9,583 bases of DNA, taken from NCBI GenBank assembly GCA_027620595.1, contig JAQCDI010000073.1:1-9583 (forward strand), read 5' to 3'. Source of the DNA: Bacteroidota bacterium. GTDB taxonomy: Bacteria > Bacteroidota > Rhodothermia > Rhodothermales > UBA10348. Positions 7,668 to 9,583 of the stretch are shown here, one piece after another (position 1 is the first letter of the stretch; each line of letters begins with the position of its first letter). A program made the translations under genes and the position numbers. A model generated the notes under the pieces. It had not been told where the DNA came from. It ran no database searches and saw only the letters and a program-made list of their open reading frames with translations.

Positions 7668-7822
7668 GAACGCGGTTCGCCCGTATCCGGAGCGGGCTTG
7701 TAACCGTTCGGCGAGCTGAAACGTACCTGCGGAAACACCACGGGAAGCCTCACCCCACGCTGCTTGAGGGGCCCGGCTCCGACCGGCCCGTGGACGAAAC
7801 CAGAGAGGGAAACCAATACGTC
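7668..7822 (+). promoter_or_regulatory. Intergenic gap with inverted repeats; possible 3' end of operon and leader of next gene
   Basis: This 155-bp gap is the largest in the window and contains no supported gene. Near its start GCCCG (7679-7683) and CGGGC (7693-7697) can form a 5-bp stem, but no T-run follows (only TTG), so it is at best a weak terminator. Nearer the next gene, 7769-7789 can fold into a stem of GGG plus CCGG pairing with CCGG plus CCC, with one bulged C (7772) and a 6-base loop. A TTG at 7698-7700 lies 23 bp before TACCTGCG (7724-7731), a poor match to the Bacteroidota-type -33/-7 promoter (TTG, TAnnTTTG). GAGAGGGA (7803-7810) lies 12 bp before the ATG at 7823 and is the likely ribosome-binding region. 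Whether the downstream gene has its own promoter is unproven. Confidence 0.35.
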
Positions 7823-9544
7823 ATGCTACGAAAACGACTCGGCACTGCCATCCTGACCCTGTTCCTGGTGGTCAGCGCAACGGCCCAGGAGCGGGAATCG
7901 ACCCGCGTGCCGGCCGAATATGAGACCGTTGTATCCGCCGTCCAAAAGGTCATGGGCCTGCTTCAGGACGTCACCCAGCGGCACGCCACCGACCCCATCA
8001 ACGACCAGATCCTGGCCATCAACGACCGGCTCACGCTGAGCGGACCGGTGACGGGCGGCTTCCGCGACGCACCGGACGAGGACCTGGTGGCCATGCTGCA
8101 GGCCATCGAGCGGGATCTGGAGCGGGTGATCCGCGCGCTCGAGCGCGAGGGTGACGACGACCTGGCCCGGCAGATCCGCTCGGTGCAGCAGGATCTGGAA
8201 AGCGCCATCGAGGTGGCCGACAAGGACACCCGTATCCGACGCGACACGCCGAACCGATACGTTATCCACAACAGTCGGGATCGCATTGCCATCCGCACCG
8301 ACGACGATGAGTGGTGGGATGATGACGACGAATGGAAACGTCGCGAGGACCGCAAATCCTGGAAACCCGATGCGCGCGAATGGCGCGACGATTGGAAGGA
8401 TCGGTTCCGTGAGGGCAACCTGGACTCGATGGCGGACAACGACGTGCTCGGTGAATGGAGCCATCGCTGGCCCTACCAGAATCAGGCCACGTACCGCAAC
8501 ATCCCCTCCATCCGCTACAACCGCGTGGACGGCCTCTTCCTGGGCGTAACCCGCTCGCCGCTCGAGTGGTCGAGCTGGGATCGGGGTCGCATCTACGGCC
8601 AAGGCGGATATGCCTTTGCGCGGGGTGAGTGGCTCTACCGCGTAGGGGCAGAAACCCGACTCGGAAGCCGTCGCGGCAATCCTAACTTCGACCTGAAGAT
8701 CGGGGGTTCGCACCAGCGCAACACGGAGACGGACGACCTGTGGAAAGCCTCATGGGGCGAGAACACGGCCGCCGCGGCGCTCTTCCGTCACGACTTCTTC
8801 GACTACCACCAGGTGGAAGGCTGGAGCGGCTACGCCGTGGCACGGCTCACGCGCTATGCCCAGCTGAGTGCCGCCTACCGGGACGAGAGCTACCTGAGCC
8901 TGCGCCGTCAGACCAACTGGTCGGTCTTCGGGGAAGGCAATTTCCGGGCGAACCCTGCCATCAACGAGGGGCAGATGCACTCGTTCGTCTTGGCTCTCGA
9001 AGGCGGCAGCATCCGCGACCTGACCCGCCGGCCGTCGGGCATGGCCTTCCGGCTCGAAGCCGAGCTCGGTCAGGGCCTGGGTGGGGACTTCGACTTCTCC
9101 CGCTACATCGGGGATGTGCGCAGCTACACCCGCCTGACGCGGGATGCCGGCCTGCAGCTCCGCTTCCGGGGTGGGTTCACGGAAGGCACGGTGCCGCTCC
9201 AGAAGGCCTTTACGTTGGGCGGCACGGGTACGGTCCGCGGCTACGGCCAGAACCAGTTCATAGGAACGCGGATGGCGCTGGCCAACGCCGAGCTGTCGCT
9301 CTACGAGCCGGACGTGATGGACTGGCTGCTCAATGACATCACGATCTTCGGCACGTTCGATGCGGGATGGACGAATCTCGAGGCCGGCACGAACGCTTTC
9401 TCGATGGATGACCTCTTCTCGTCCGCTGGCTTCGGCCTCGCATTCGACGAGCGCAAAGTGCGCCTCGAAGTGTCCTGGCCGCTGCGCGACATGGGAACGG
9501 GATACGAGCCGTCGGTCTGGTTCCGGTTCAACCCGACCTTCTGA
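7823..9544 (+). CDS. Exported outer-membrane beta-barrel protein, Omp85/surface-antigen-like C-terminus, unusual N-terminal region
   Basis: The 573-residue protein starts with a clear signal peptide (MLRKR, hydrophobic 8-18, probable cleavage SATA|QERE after residue 21). Residues 35-135 look alpha-helical, with a charged heptad-like stretch at 84-132. Residues 159-216 are very rich in Asp, Glu, Arg and Trp (DDEWWDDDDEWKRRED and eight Trp). From about 225 the sequence turns into alternating, aromatic-rich strands, beginning IRYNRVDGLFLGVTRSP (230-246) and ending in a terminal Phe (WFRFNPTF), as expected of an outer-membrane barrel. LGGTGTVRGYGQNQFIGTR (465-483) matches the conserved VRGF/Y block of the Omp85 family. 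No POTRA domain is recognisable, so it is not a normal BamA or TamA. The frame stays open upstream to 7292, but only the ATG at 7823 directly precedes the signal peptide. A role in polysaccharide export or surface assembly is suggested only by position. Confidence 0.85.
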   Translation: MLRKRLGTAILTLFLVVSATAQERESTRVPAEYETVVSAVQKVMGLLQDVTQRHATDPINDQILAINDRLTLSGPVTGGFRDAPDEDLVAMLQAIERDLERVIRALEREGDDDLARQIRSVQQDLESAIEVADKDTRIRRDTPNRYVIHNSRDRIAIRTDDDEWWDDDDEWKRREDRKSWKPDAREWRDDWKDRFREGNLDSMADNDVLGEWSHRWPYQNQATYRNIPSIRYNRVDGLFLGVTRSPLEWSSWDRGRIYGQGGYAFARGEWLYRVGAETRLGSRRGNPNFDLKIGGSHQRNTETDDLWKASWGENTAAAALFRHDFFDYHQVEGWSGYAVARLTRYAQLSAAYRDESYLSLRRQTNWSVFGEGNFRANPAINEGQMHSFVLALEGGSIRDLTRRPSGMAFRLEAELGQGLGGDFDFSRYIGDVRSYTRLTRDAGLQLRFRGGFTEGTVPLQKAFTLGGTGTVRGYGQNQFIGTRMALANAELSLYEPDVMDWLLNDITIFGTFDAGWTNLEAGTNAFSMDDLFSSAGFGLAFDERKVRLEVSWPLRDMGTGYEPSVWFRFNPTF

Positions 9545-9583
9545 CCGGGTTTGAGGCTTGCCTGATATGCTGCGGGGCGGCCG

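Noticed and set aside
7292..7822. Upstream in-frame extension of the outer-membrane protein gene
   Set aside because: It would run out of frame over the end of the flippase gene and bury the signal peptide that begins at 7823 deep inside the protein.
1..9583. Search for CRISPR arrays, tRNA/rRNA genes, insertion sequences and attachment sites
   Set aside because: No regularly spaced repeats, cloverleaf-like sequences, transposase motifs or terminal inverted repeats were seen on either strand.

Overview
The window is a compact, high-GC stretch (about 60-65% G+C by eye) with every supported gene on the + strand. It carries the assembly and export core of a Wzx/Wzy-type exopolysaccharide, capsule or O-antigen locus from a Gram-negative (diderm) bacterium. 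Several features fit a Rhodothermota/Bacteroidota-like or Gemmatimonadota-like lineage: weak or absent Shine-Dalgarno sequences before some genes, a multi-SLBB export protein, a Wzz protein without a kinase domain, and a signal peptide ending ATA|QE. That placement is inference; there is no rRNA or other phylogenetic marker here.

Layout: (1) 2-1462, the 3' part of an outer-membrane polysaccharide export protein (Wza-like, four SLBB repeats), whose 5' end lies before the window. (2) 1485-2690, a Wzz/GumC-like chain-length determinant without a kinase domain. (3) About 2719-4152, a polytopic Wzy/O-antigen ligase family membrane protein. (4) 4145-5302 and (5) 5299-6429, two GT-B (GT4-type) glycosyltransferases. 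(6) 6426-7667, a Wzx-type flippase. Genes 3 to 6 overlap by 8, 4 and 4 bp, so they are almost certainly one translationally coupled operon together with the two genes before them. After a 155-bp gap containing inverted repeats comes (7) 7823-9544, an exported outer-membrane beta-barrel protein. It has an Omp85-type VRGY motif, but its N-terminus is helical, acidic and tryptophan-rich instead of carrying recognisable POTRA domains.

How the genes would work together: the glycosyltransferases build a lipid-linked repeat unit on the cytoplasmic face, the flippase moves it across the inner membrane, the Wzy-like protein polymerises it, the Wzz-like protein sets chain length and contacts the export protein, and the SLBB protein carries the polymer across the outer membrane. 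The initiating sugar-phosphate transferase, sugar-nucleotide synthesis genes and any tyrosine kinase/phosphatase are not in the window and presumably lie in the flanks. The least conventional item is the terminal outer-membrane protein; the rest is recognisable polysaccharide machinery, and I see no clear evidence of a wholly new system.
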